A stretch of 64,000 nucleotides of DNA, from NCBI GenBank assembly GCA_030272585.1, contig BSYQ01000001.1, positions 11,380,928 to 11,444,927 on the forward strand, given 5' to 3'. The DNA is from Bryopsis sp. KO-2023 (Eukaryota; Chlorophyta; Ulvophyceae; Bryopsidales; Bryopsidaceae). The notes below the pieces were generated by a model. That model saw only the letters and a program-made list of their open reading frames with translations, was not told the origin of the DNA and did not search any database. Below are positions 16,775-25,856 of the stretch, in pieces. Both the position numbers and the translations under genes were made by a program. Position 1 is the first letter of the stretch; each line of letters opens with the position of its first letter.

Positions 16775-17504
16775 GTTTTTGTTTGAATTTCCTGGAATTT
16801 TGACGTACTAGGAGTGTGTCCGGAAAGTTTCCAAACTTTCTGGTGACTTGGATGCGAACTTGTTTCAGTTCTGGTTGCACTCCTAGTCGCTATCTTTTCT
16901 TGAACCTTACTAGGTCAGAAATAGATAGGAGTTTTACACTTGACAACGTCGGGTGTTAATTTCCCGTTCGCGTTCTGTCAGCCGACTAGGTTAGTACCTT
17001 GGCCGGTGATTCAGTCTACGACTAACTGTAGAACCAGTCGTGACTCAGGCGGTGCGGTAACCGATTGCGCGCTGGAAAGAGTGACAATGAGTCACCTGCC
17101 AGAACGACTGTTTTTCGTGTTACTGGCAGAAGCGTCAGTCGACGGAAGTTGGTCGTTCCGGACGACGTTCTTTCCTACGCCGGTTCGCACTTTCGGTTGT
17201 TCGCCTGCGCGTTTCGGGTTTACGCCGATCGTTGCTCTCCTTGCACTGTTGGAGTGCTTTCGCCTTGTTTTCCTTTAGATCTACAGATCTGTAGGTTTCC
17301 AGAAATTCGTTCACTGGACTCCGATTCTTTTGCGACTTCGCCTGACGTTTTCGAACGACGACGCGAGCACGTCGTTCGAAGGATAGCTCTCCTCGCGACC
17401 CCTGGAACACAGAGTTCCAGATCTGTGGGATTTAGTAATCCCTAAGGTCAGATCTTTGGGGGGGGGTTCGCGAGTTCTCCTGTGGGGTGCGCCTGGCCTC
17501 GCCT
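16775..17504 (-). other. 5' leader of element B
   Basis: This 730-bp untranslated leader lies between the primer-binding site and gag. No convincing reading frame. A run of nine C on the minus strand at about 17458-17466 lies near its 5' end. It would hold packaging signals, which cannot be recognised by eye. Confidence 0.55.
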
Positions 17505-17516
17505 GCTCCGAAACCA
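17505..17516 (-). other. Primer-binding site, element B
   Basis: TGGTTTCGGAGC on the minus strand, two bases after the 5' LTR. It is identical to the sites of the other elements. Confidence 0.85.
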
Positions 17517-17518
17517 AA

Positions 17519-17550
17519 TGATAAGGGGGTCTAGGACCCCGAGACACAAG

Positions 17551-17585
<35 letters not shown>

Positions 17586-17688
17586 TCACTGGGAAGATTA
17601 ATTTTTACAGGAGGGCCCCCTGCCCTATAAACCCTGTCGTACATCCCATTGTACTACACAATTACCCAAAACCCGAGTTCTACTATCA
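17519..17688 (-). repeat. 5' LTR of element B
   Basis: 170 bp, matching the 3' LTR at 7027-7196 throughout as far as read by eye. A weak TATA-like TTTATAGGG is present on the minus strand near 17622-17631. Confidence 0.9.
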
Positions 17689-18290
17689 TAAGGTTGTTTA
17701 AAACACCAATGGGTGTATATGTCACCAACTATCAACAATTTCAAAGTTTTGTAGGAAGTGAAAAAGTTAGAAATTCGAATATGTATAATTTTATCCTTGA
17801 GATGTTTTTTGGAAACCACACTTAACATACACTTTCGTAGTACTTAAGGTTGTTTAGAACACGAATCGTTGTATATCTCACCAATTACCAATATTTTGAA
17901 AGGGTTGTAGAAAGTGAAAGAACTCGAAATTCGGATATCTATAATTTCACTTTCGAGAAGTTTTTTGAAAAACATGCGAAACACATAATTTCGTAGTACT
18001 TAAGATTGTTTAGAACACGAATCGTTGTATATCTCATCAACCACCAATATTTTGAAAGGGTTGTAGAAAGTGAAAGAACTCGAAATTCAGATATCTATAA
18101 TTTCACTTTCGAGAATTTTTCTGAAAAACATGCGAAACACATAATTCCGTAGTACTTAAGATTGTTTACAACACGAATCGTTGTATATCTCACCAACTAT
18201 CAACAATTCGAAAGGGTTGTAGAGAGTGAAAGAGTTCGAAATTTAAATATGTACAACTTCGCCCCCTGAGTAATGTTCAAATTGTCCCTC
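17689..18290. repeat. 156-bp tandem satellite
   Basis: The motif ACACGAATCG (or a variant) recurs at 17703, 17859, 18015 and 18171, exactly 156 bp apart. Units share TTGTATATCTCACCAA, GTGAAAGA and TCGTAGTACTTAAG blocks. The array carries on from the copy at 6870-7026, showing that element B landed inside it. Confidence 0.8.
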
Positions 18291-19588
18291 TTTCGGAAGA
18301 TAGAGGTACATTTCTTGTTTTTCTTCATGTTTTTCGTGAAAAAACCCAAGTTTTTCGGGTGTTCCGTACGTTTACCACAAAAGTCGTCACCAGTTTTTCG
18401 CCTCTAACTCCTCTATAAGTACTCCGATTTCAACAAAAAAGGAGTCTAAAACCATCTACACAAAAAATCCCATCGACTGGTGCAAAGAAAACCGGAATCG
18501 GAGAAGCAAGCGACGCGCAAACGTCCGGCAAACACAACCGAACGAAAGGTAAGTTCTACACTCCCGTCGCCGGAACGCCGTCGCTCCCAGCCCCCTGTAA
18601 ATGTGGGAAAAAAATTTTTTTGAGCACGGAATTAGATTCCTCGTGTTTCGGGGATGTTTTTGGACTATTCACATGTCCAATTTGGTGAACTAGTCGAGGA
18701 GTTATAAGCGATTGAAGTTTTCGGTGGTCAAAACGGTCAACTCCCCTACCGAAATCGTCTCAAATTTTTTCTTTTTTCCATAAAATCGCTATAACTACTC
18801 CAATTTGAGTGCTTTTTTTTGGGAATTCATGTGTTTTGGACCAAGGAATGTGTTTTTGACGTCTACAGGTGTTCCTGACGACTTTGACGATTTGCTGGAA
18901 CGCCTACCCTCCTTCGCTAAATTTTAGGTAACCTATCAAAACGTTATTCCTTTGTAAAATGGCTATAACTACTCCGTTTTGAGTGCTTCTTTTTTTTTGA
19001 ATTCATATGTTTTTAACCAAGGAATGTGTTTGTGATGTTTCTAGGAGGTGATGACGTCTTTGACGACCTGGCTGGACGTGCGTTGGCCGGAGCGTTGCGA
19101 AACGTACTACATTGTTCGGTAGGGGGACGATTTATCGTGAAATCATGTGATTTTCATACTTAACCTTCCAAATACATTCAAAGCCATCGAAACCAAGTTT
19201 GTTTAAACGAAAACGAAAACGGAAATAAAAGCGAACTCGAAAACGAAACGCAAGGCAAGAACCAAAACAAAGGGGAAGTCGATTTCTAAAGTAAGGATCG
19301 AAGAGAGATCCAACTTGAAAGTCGAATGAGTCGAAATCAAAGAAGAGGCACTGACGAGATATCGCAAAGAAAACAATGGGAGCAATTAAGTGGCCGACGA
19401 AGCTTTGTGTGTGTGTGTTTGGTCTGGCGTTTAAGCCCGGCCACGGGGGTTTGTGGTGGGCACATCGCTCTTCGGAGTCGATGTTGTACCGGAGCCACAC
19501 CCCCTTTGTTTTCCTCCTAACTCCATCGATGAAAATCATCGTTGCGAGCGGGGTTTTTGATTGTTCCATGTGCCTACAAAGGTGAAAG
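18291..19588. other. AT-rich DNA with a duplicated motif; no supported gene
   Basis: A block beginning GCTATAACTACTCC and continuing to AAGGAATGTGTTT occurs at about 18790-18860 and again at about 18960-19034. Short open frames (for example 19132-19629 on the minus strand) show no domain. I see no RNA gene. Confidence 0.45.
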
Positions 19589-19963
19589 ATGGCTCCTTTT
19601 AAGTTCTCGAGGCGAGGAAACGACGACAAGCATCGTTTGGCGATTCAACATGATCAAAACAAGATCACCGAGTTTCGACGCACGCCCACGAAGATCCGAC
19701 TCCCCACGCGATTCGCACAATCGCTCAGTGTTCACGTCCCGACGCTCGTAACAATCGAGCAAATCGTCGTAGGGGGCAAGAAGGATGGACTCCTCGTCAA
19801 CCCCTACGGCGAGATGAACCGTTTCCTCCTCCCGTTGGACGTGGTTGCTGAAGCACGGCTCCCTCCACGCGATCTTCGCCGAAAGCTAGGTTTTTGGGGG
19901 TTTCAAGCGGGAGACCACTTGTATATCACTGTCACGTTCCGATACCGGGCGGGGACGGTTTGA
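19589..19963 (+). CDS. Hypothetical 124-residue protein
   Basis: The frame starts at an ATG (MAPFKFSRRG) and ends at TGA. Its composition is balanced, with a basic N-terminal half and an alternating hydrophobic C-terminal part (for example HLYITVTFRYRAG) that could form beta strands. No motif is recognised. An AT-rich tail follows before the 5' LTR of element C. It may be a host gene, an exon or a remnant of an older element. It is the best candidate here for non-mobile coding DNA, but the evidence is weak. Confidence 0.35.
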   Translation: MAPFKFSRRGNDDKHRLAIQHDQNKITEFRRTPTKIRLPTRFAQSLSVHVPTLVTIEQIVVGGKKDGLLVNPYGEMNRFLLPLDVVAEARLPPRDLRRKLGFWGFQAGDHLYITVTFRYRAGTV

Positions 19964-20084
19964 CTTTGGCAGCGTTAGCGATCGCGGATAGACGGGCAAT
20001 GGGGGATTTTTATAGAAAAACTTTGTAAATCTTTTTTTATCCTTTTTCATTCGTTGTCTCAAAACCACAGCGCAAGAAGACTCT

Positions 20085-20514
20085 TGTGGGTGGTTAAGAA
20101 GGTTGGACAGGGGGGGCAGGTTGTTTTTAAAAATAACTGGAAATACATTGACAATACGATTGGAAAGAGTACTTCGGGTTTTGCTGGAATGTTATGGGGT
20201 GATTCTGGGACATATAGAGGAACAGGCCCTGTGGAGTTTTTGATTTGATCGATGATCTGGGGGATTAGTACGACAAACTGATACAGAATGGGACAATTTA
20301 CTGAAGCCATTAGAAGCTGATTTACAGTTGATCAGCAGTTGGCTAGAGGTTGCGTTTCGACTATTTAAAGTCGGTCAGGATGAATGTAATTCAGCCCACG
20401 AGTTTTATCTCTCCTTTCTGTCTCCGTTGTATTTTCCCAAAGTGGTTGGACTCCTCCTGAAAAGGAAGTGACAATAGTCCTTCCGGATCTTTTTAAAGAG
20501 CAACCTCAAAAGTT
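20085..20514 (+). repeat. 5' LTR of element C
   Basis: 430 bp, from TGTGGGTGG to CCTCAAAAGTT, abutting the primer-binding site. It matches 41779-42207 with one G missing there in a G run. It has a TATA-like TATTTAAA at 20362-20369 inside a small palindrome. The unusual TG...TT ends leave the exact limits uncertain. Confidence 0.8.
20361..20370 (+). promoter_or_regulatory. TATA-like box in LTR of element C
   Basis: CTATTTAAAG lies about 155 bp before the LTR end and is centred in the palindrome CGACTATTTAAAGTCG. It is a plausible core promoter, not proven. Confidence 0.4.
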
Positions 20515-23500
20515 TGGTTTCGGAGCCCGGACGGTTGTTCCGGAGGAACCTTCGCTGGGCACCTTTATTGGGACCCGACAACGCTGGCGAGAGAGACGTG
20601 GGCACGTTTCCAAGAGCGGTTATCTCAGTGGGTGGCTCGTGAAGGGGATAGTGTGGACGAGGAACGAGCTGCGGGACCGATACCGGACATCTTTCCCTTT
20701 GAGTATTCAACAACCTGGATAAAGGAGTACAAAGAAGGGAAACGGAAAGATTTGGTAGAAGAATATCGAGCTGGACGTTTGAGTGAGCAAGAGTATAACG
20801 AACGTCTTCTTGCGTTAGAGAAAAAGAATTGTATTAGGGAGTTTTATCAGGCACGAAAGTTTGCCAGGGAAGCCGCCGTACGAAGACGAGCGGAACAGGA
20901 GCAAGAACAGAAGGCCCAACGAGAAGCGCAACACACTGACGAGGGAGTGTCGGGTGTTGAGCGCGAAGAAGTAGTTGAACGAGAGGGTGGTCAAGCCGGA
21001 CCATCTGAGGACGTACAAGAAGAGCCTGTTGCGCCATTAATTCCAGGACGGGAGATCGATCCCTTGGCTGCACTTCAAGCATTTGAGGATTCTCAGCTTG
21101 AGGAAGCGCCGGAAACATCACCCCCTGGAGACGGTATCCAACAGGGAGCACCTAGTGGATCGGGACCTGTTGCCACAAGGGAAGAAGAAGTTGCAGAAAC
21201 ACAAGACGAAGTTCCAGCGGTCGAAGCAGCCGCAGACGCTGTCGCCACTGTAGAAGAAGTAGACGGAGGACCAGCATATTATCCTGGAGTGTCAAGATAT
21301 CTGCCTCCGCCACGAGATCGCCCAAACGAGTTACCGTTCTTATTTGAACGACCTGTTCGGCCTCGATTGATCGTGCCCCCAGAACCCACACCCAGTGACG
21401 AGTCGATATATCAGGCATCTCTGCGGCAGTCTTTGCTAACCGGACCACGATTTGTTCCAGCAGCAGCCCCAGGTGTATTCCCAGTTGACCCAGTTGTCAC
21501 AGCGCCAGGATCAGCTGCACCGACTGGTGTAGTATCAGAGCCAACTGATTCACCTGGGCCAAGTGTACCACCTGTTACCCCTGACGTTGCTGAACCTCTT
21601 GATTGGGCTAGTCCAGAGCGGCCCACTACTTTCGCTACAGGGGCCCCTGACCCAGGTCCTGGACCACCCTCGTCCAGTGAGAGCGAAAGCTCCAGTGAAA
21701 GCGCACGATCGACAACACCTAGCTCCACAGGGGAACGAGCTGGTGGGCCAAGTAGTGGAGGATTCGGACCAGGAGGACCTCCACCACCGCCACCACCACC
21801 TCCACCACCGCCTCCACCACCGCCGCCAACACCTCCAGGAGGTCTAGGAGGGATGGCCGCTCCAGGTGCAGCCGCACCCCGGGGGTTTAATGTGAAATTA
21901 AGCAAATTAACCGGAACTGAAGGTGAAGATGTGGCAGCATGGTTGAATCAGTATGAAGCCTTGGCGGAGGCAGGACAGTGGGATCGACCACCTACGGTGG
22001 CAGATGATCTGGATCAGCGTATCCATCGACTTGTGTTGTATTGTGAGAAATCAGCGTTGCAATGGACAATGAGTTGGCTGCAGCGGTACCCAGCAGCAGA
22101 TCCACATCGGACATGGGCTCATCTGCGCGCGGATTTGGTTCATCGGTTTGATGCCGATTTGCAAACTCTTATGACCCGAGTGATGAACCGGCGACAAGGA
22201 AATCAAGAATCAGTACGGGAATATGAGCAAGCCTTGCGCGACTTGGGAACACGAATTGCAGATGCTGGAGGACCTGTTCTGGGGGATGCTGTTCTATTTC
22301 AAATCTTCAAATCAGGACTGAAGACTGATTTGATGGAAGCTCTCTTGTCTCACCATACAGACACGTTTGCTCAGGCCATTGAACGAGCGTCGTTTATTGA
22401 AAAGCAAAAGAAGAAACTCGGTGGAGGAAGGGCTCGAGTGAACGTGATGGAAGAAACAGAAGAGGATGTCAGAGACAAACTGAACGTGGTGGTCACAGAC
22501 CAGAGGATCAATGAACAGATTGATAATCTCCGTCATGAGGTTCGAACGCATCAGAAGGTGACGGACAATCGGTTGAGAGGGCTGGAGCAAAATTCGCAGA
22601 AGCATGAGAAAGAGTATGACGAGTTGAAAACAATGATGAAGGATATTTCAGGACAGATCCAAGGATTGGGTCAAGGAGGTTACAAGCCAGCGCCGTATCA
22701 AGGATATACCCAGCCAACAGGATGGAATCAGGCCCGAGGAAATGGACGAGGAACAGGCTATGCAAATGGAAGAGGAGGACGATATCAAGGAGGTTATCAA
22801 GGAGGTTATCAAGGAGGACGAGGACGTGGGAATGGAAATGGACGTGGCAGAGGTCGCTGGAATGGGAATGAAATCCGATGCTTTGCCTGCAACCGAACTG
22901 GACATATGGCATTCCATTGTCCAGACAAGAGAGTGCACTTTTTCGAGGAAGAATACTTCGACGATGCCTACGTCATGAATTTCTCGCGAACTGAGGAAGC
23001 TCAATGTTTTACAGCAATGGAGGTCGACACCACTCTCCCAAGCGCTTTGGGAACACCGATGGAAATCGACGAAGTAGGTGAAGAGAAACAGTCAGAACCA
23101 AAAGAGAAGCATGTTGTGATCGAGGCAGAAGAGCGGACAGCGGAAACAAGAACGGGACAAATTGATGAAAGGAAGAAGAAAGAGGAGGAAAGATATCCGC
23201 AACAGCAAGTGAATGTGGATGTACCAGTGCCAAGGATGCCGCTACCCATGCTTTCCAATACTCCAAAGCCAAAGACCAAAGCGAAGCGTCAAGGATCCAA
23301 ATCGCCACGAAAGAAAAACCAGGAAGGCGCTCGGAAGTTCACGGCGGCTGAGGCAAAACGGATATTGGAAAATACAAAAGCAGAAATTCCATTGGCAGAA
23401 CTCTGCGAGAAACACCCCGAAGTTGTCGATGCTTGGTTGAAATCGATGAAGATACCGAAAGCCGCACAGGAAGGGATCCACCTGTACGCCACCGGCAGTA

Positions 23501-23991
23501 AACGTAAATATCGGGTGACAACAATAACGGCAAAGGTGATGGAACGACGGATTCCACAAACCGTGGTGGATACAGGTGCAAGCGCATGTGTGATTGCCAT
23601 GACAGAAGTGGAAAAGTTGGGGATCGAAGATTGGGTTACCACTCCCCGTGGTCGATATACTGATTGCAATGGACATGCGACCCAAGCAGCAGGATATATT
23701 GAAGCATTGCCAATAGCGGTGGGCCAATGCCGTCTCTCCGTTCCTGTGCATGTCATTCGAAGCACAACCTTTCCCTTGATTCTAGGTACGCCTTGGCTTG
23801 GGAAAGCCTATGCTGAAATCCATTTCGGGTTCAAACAATTAATCCCTTATCGTCAAGGGCAACGGTTGAGTGCCGTTCCTATTCAGTTTGAGTCCGTGGA
23901 AGAGGCTCCAGAGTTTGTGGAAGAAGATATTTCAAGTGTTATGGGCCAGTGTGGAGACGATAGAACAGACCTTTTGGTTACATCTTTTTAG
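20497..23991 (+). CDS. gag: Gag-protease of element C
   Basis: The frame is open from 20497, just inside the LTR, to TAG at 23989-23991. There is no ATG in frame until about residue 402, counted from a GTG at 20632, although the whole stretch looks coding. The N-terminal part has a coiled-coil-like Glu/Arg-rich segment (about 40-110) and an acidic Pro-rich segment, then a run of about 17 Pro near 380. The capsid-like domain follows (about 410-590). A Gly/Arg-rich tract and a CCHC knuckle CFACNRTGHMAFHC lie near 750. A retropepsin domain has DTGASACVI and LILGTPWLG near the end. Protease is thus in the Gag frame and RT in the next. The start is uncertain. Confidence 0.85.
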   Translation, partial: RATSKVWFRSPDGCSGGTFAGHLYWDPTTLARETWARFQERLSQWVAREGDSVDEERAAGPIPDIFPFEYSTTWIKEYKEGKRKDLVEEYRAGRLSEQEYNERLLALEKKNCIREFYQARKFAREAAVRRRAEQEQEQKAQREAQHTDEGVSGVEREEVVEREGGQAGPSEDVQEEPVAPLIPGREIDPLAALQAFEDSQLEEAPETSPPGDGIQQGAPSGSGPVATREEEVAETQDEVPAVEAAADAVATVEEVDGGPAYYPGVSRYLPPPRDRPNELPFLFERPVRPRLIVPPEPTPSDESIYQASLRQSLLTGPRFVPAAAPGVFPVDPVVTAPGSAAPTGVVSEPTDSPGPSVPPVTPDVAEPLDWASPERPTTFATGAPDPGPGPPSSSESESSSESARSTTPSSTGERAGGPSSGGFGPGGPPPPPPPPPPPPPPPPPTPPGGLGGMAAPGAAAPRGFNVKLSKLTGTEGEDVAAWLNQYEALAEAGQWDRPPTVADDLDQRIHRLVLYCEKSALQWTMSWLQRYPAADPHRTWAHLRADLVHRFDADLQTLMTRVMNRRQGNQESVREYEQALRDLGTRIADAGGPVLGDAVLFQIFKSGLKTDLMEALLSHHTDTFAQAIERASFIEKQKKKLGGGRARVNVMEETEEDVRDKLNVVVTDQRINEQIDNLRHEVRTHQKVTDNRLRGLEQNSQKHEKEYDELKTMMKDISGQIQGLGQGGYKPAPYQGYTQPTGWNQARGNGRGTGYANGRGGRYQGGYQGGYQGGRGRGNGNGRGRGRWNGNEIRCFACNRTGHMAFHCPDKRVHFFEEEYFDDAYVMNFSRTEEAQCFTAMEVDTTLPSALGTPMEIDEVGEEKQSEPKEKHVVIEAEERTAETRTGQIDERKKKEEERYPQQQVNVDVPVPRMPLPMLSNTPKPKTKAKRQGSKSPRKKNQEGARKFTAAEAKRILENTKAEIPLAELCEKHPEVVDAWLKSMKIPKAAQEGIHLYATGSKRKYRVTTITAKVMERRIPQTVVDTGASACVIAMTEVEKLGIEDWVTTPRGRYTDCNGHATQAAGYIEALPIAVGQCRLSVPVHVIRSTTFPLILGTPWLGKAYAEIHFGFKQLIPYRQGQRLSAVPIQFESVEEAPEFVEEDISSVMGQCGDDRTDLLVTSF
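20515..20526 (+). other. Primer-binding site, element C
   Basis: TGGTTTCGGAGC directly after the LTR, the same 12-mer as in all the other LTR elements here. Confidence 0.85.
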
Positions 23992-24002
23992 AAAGACCTT
24001 CC

Positions 24003-25856
24003 GTGTCAAATAAACTACGGGAAAAACGAGAAGGTCAGAAAAAGGAAACCCGGACGTGGTTTAAAAAGATACAAAGCCAGGTACAAAAGTTGACTCGGGA
24101 CAAAGAAAAAGAACGGAATAAACAATGGGAAAATACATGGGATCAACAATGCCAGAGGTATTGTGATTCGGTGTATAATATGCAAGAGATAGAGAGAAAA
24201 ATGAAACAAAAAGGACTTTCGTGGAAAGATGTTCGGGTTCCAGACGATGAAGAGTTTTGGGATGATGCAATAGTATTTGAGCAAGGGAAAAACAACGGAA
24301 AAGGAAAAGTAAAAGGAAAAGAAAAAGAAAAAGGGAAAGGATATCGGGAGTTGTTGGACAATCTCAAAATTTCGTCGAGTTTGGGGAAAAAGAAAAGAAA
24401 AGAGTTACTCGATTTGTTGGAAGAATTCCCAGACGCTTGTGCGTGGGAGGCTAAAGATGTGGGGCAGACGAATGTTTGTTATCATGAAATAAATACGGGG
24501 GATAACAAACCGATTCGCCAAAATCCCTATTGTTTGAGTCCAAAAGAAAATGCAGTAGTAAAGGCAGAAGTAGTTCGAATGTTGGAAAATGGTGTGATCA
24601 GACCTTCAAAGTCAGCGTGGGCGGCTCCAATCGTTTTGGTACCCAAACCAGATGGATCAATTCGGTTTTGTGTTGATTATCGGCAAATAAACAAAATAAC
24701 GGTTCGTGATAGTTTTCCATTACCGCGCATTGACGACGCCCTCAATCAGTTTGCGGGATCCAAATACTTTACCGCATTAGATTTGAGGTCAGGGTACTGG
24801 CAGGTTCGAATGGATGCGGATTCAGCAGAGAAAACAGCGTTTGTGACGCAGGAAGGATTATATGAATTCACGGTAATGCCCTTTGGTCTTTCCAATGCCC
24901 CTGCCACTTTTCAACGTTTGATGAATGAAGTTTTGGGTCCCTTATTATGGAAGGGTGTAGTGGTTTATTTGGATGATATCGTGATCCATGCAAGTTCTTG
25001 GGAAGAGCATCAAAAGTTGTTGAGGGAAGTGTTGGAAAGGCTACGGGATGCTAATCTGCGGATTAGTCCACGAAAATCAGATTTTGCGTTTGAGGAGTTG
25101 TTATACCTCGGCCATATCGTTGGCAACGATCAGATCAGGATGAATCCGAAGAAAGTCTTCACGGTACGAGTGCAAACACCTCCGGTGAATGTCTCAGGAC
25201 TACGGTCGTTCTTGGGGTTGACATCGTACTACCGAAGATTCATTCAAGATTATGCACAAGTGGCGGCTCCCCTCAACCTCCTTCTTCGGAAAAACGTACC
25301 CTATGTTTGGGGAAAGGAGCAACAGGCGGCGTTTGAGCATTTGAAGGAAGCGATCACTTCGGAACCAGCACTGGCAACACCTCAACTGGATCAACCTTAT
25401 ATCCTTCAAACGGATTGGAGTTCAGCCGCCATTGGAGTTGTACTGTCACAAAAACAGGCGGACGGAACAGAAAAGATCATAGCCTATGCGAGCAAGAGTT
25501 TGAGCCCTGCGGAGCGAAACTATTCGGCTGTTGATGGCGAATGCCTCGCAGTCGTCTGGGCCTGTACTTATTTTCGGCCTTTTCTGTATGGAAATCGGTT
25601 CACCTTACAAACGGACCATCAAGCTCTAGTTTGGCTCATGACTGGGAAAAATCTGACGGGAAGACTGTTGCGATGGGCCATGCGATTGCAAGAATTTGAC
25701 TTTGAGATCGAATATCGAGCGGGGAAGCGACATGCTAATGCCGATGCTCTCTCGAGATTACCAGTACCCTTGGATCACGGAGTAGGAGACAATAAAATTG
25801 TGCGAAGAAAAGGAACCGTGTTTACCAAGAAAAAGCAAGGAGTTGTGCAGAAGTAA
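24003..25856 (+). CDS. pol: Reverse transcriptase-RNase H of element C
   Basis: This 617-residue frame is in -1 relative to gag and overlaps its end slightly (open from about 23960). The Lys-rich N terminus leads into a Ty3/gypsy reverse transcriptase with YLDD, PFGLSNAPATFQ and DLRSGYWQ. RNase H carries Asp in QTDWSS, Glu in DGECLA and Asp in TDHQA. The protein stops at TAA before integrase, which is unusual, since Ty3 elements encode RT, RNase H and integrase in one frame. The stop overlaps the next start as TAATG. A non-canonical T-run ATCTTTTTAG lies at the gag stop, where a frame change would be needed. Confidence 0.9.
   Translation: MSNKLREKREGQKKETRTWFKKIQSQVQKLTRDKEKERNKQWENTWDQQCQRYCDSVYNMQEIERKMKQKGLSWKDVRVPDDEEFWDDAIVFEQGKNNGKGKVKGKEKEKGKGYRELLDNLKISSSLGKKKRKELLDLLEEFPDACAWEAKDVGQTNVCYHEINTGDNKPIRQNPYCLSPKENAVVKAEVVRMLENGVIRPSKSAWAAPIVLVPKPDGSIRFCVDYRQINKITVRDSFPLPRIDDALNQFAGSKYFTALDLRSGYWQVRMDADSAEKTAFVTQEGLYEFTVMPFGLSNAPATFQRLMNEVLGPLLWKGVVVYLDDIVIHASSWEEHQKLLREVLERLRDANLRISPRKSDFAFEELLYLGHIVGNDQIRMNPKKVFTVRVQTPPVNVSGLRSFLGLTSYYRRFIQDYAQVAAPLNLLLRKNVPYVWGKEQQAAFEHLKEAITSEPALATPQLDQPYILQTDWSSAAIGVVLSQKQADGTEKIIAYASKSLSPAERNYSAVDGECLAVVWACTYFRPFLYGNRFTLQTDHQALVWLMTGKNLTGRLLRWAMRLQEFDFEIEYRAGKRHANADALSRLPVPLDHGVGDNKIVRRKGTVFTKKKQGVVQK

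Larger units (their letters stand above)
7027..17688 (-). mobile_element. Complete Ty3/gypsy chromovirus, element B
   Basis: The element is 10.66 kb on the minus strand, flanked by the exact 5-bp duplication TAAGG (7022-7026 and 17689-17693). Two 170-bp LTRs look the same by eye. In order it carries the 5' LTR, primer-binding site, leader, gag, pol with a C-terminal chromodomain, a third ORF and the 3' LTR. Gag, pol and ORF3 are all open. Matching LTRs and intact genes indicate a recent and possibly still competent insertion. The third ORF makes it unusual among chromoviruses, which normally carry only gag and pol. Confidence 0.93.

Noticed and set aside
21400..21900. Minus-strand Gly/Pro-rich 164-codon frame
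   Set aside because: It is the antisense of the poly-Pro segment of the element C gag; repetitive codons leave the opposite strand open.
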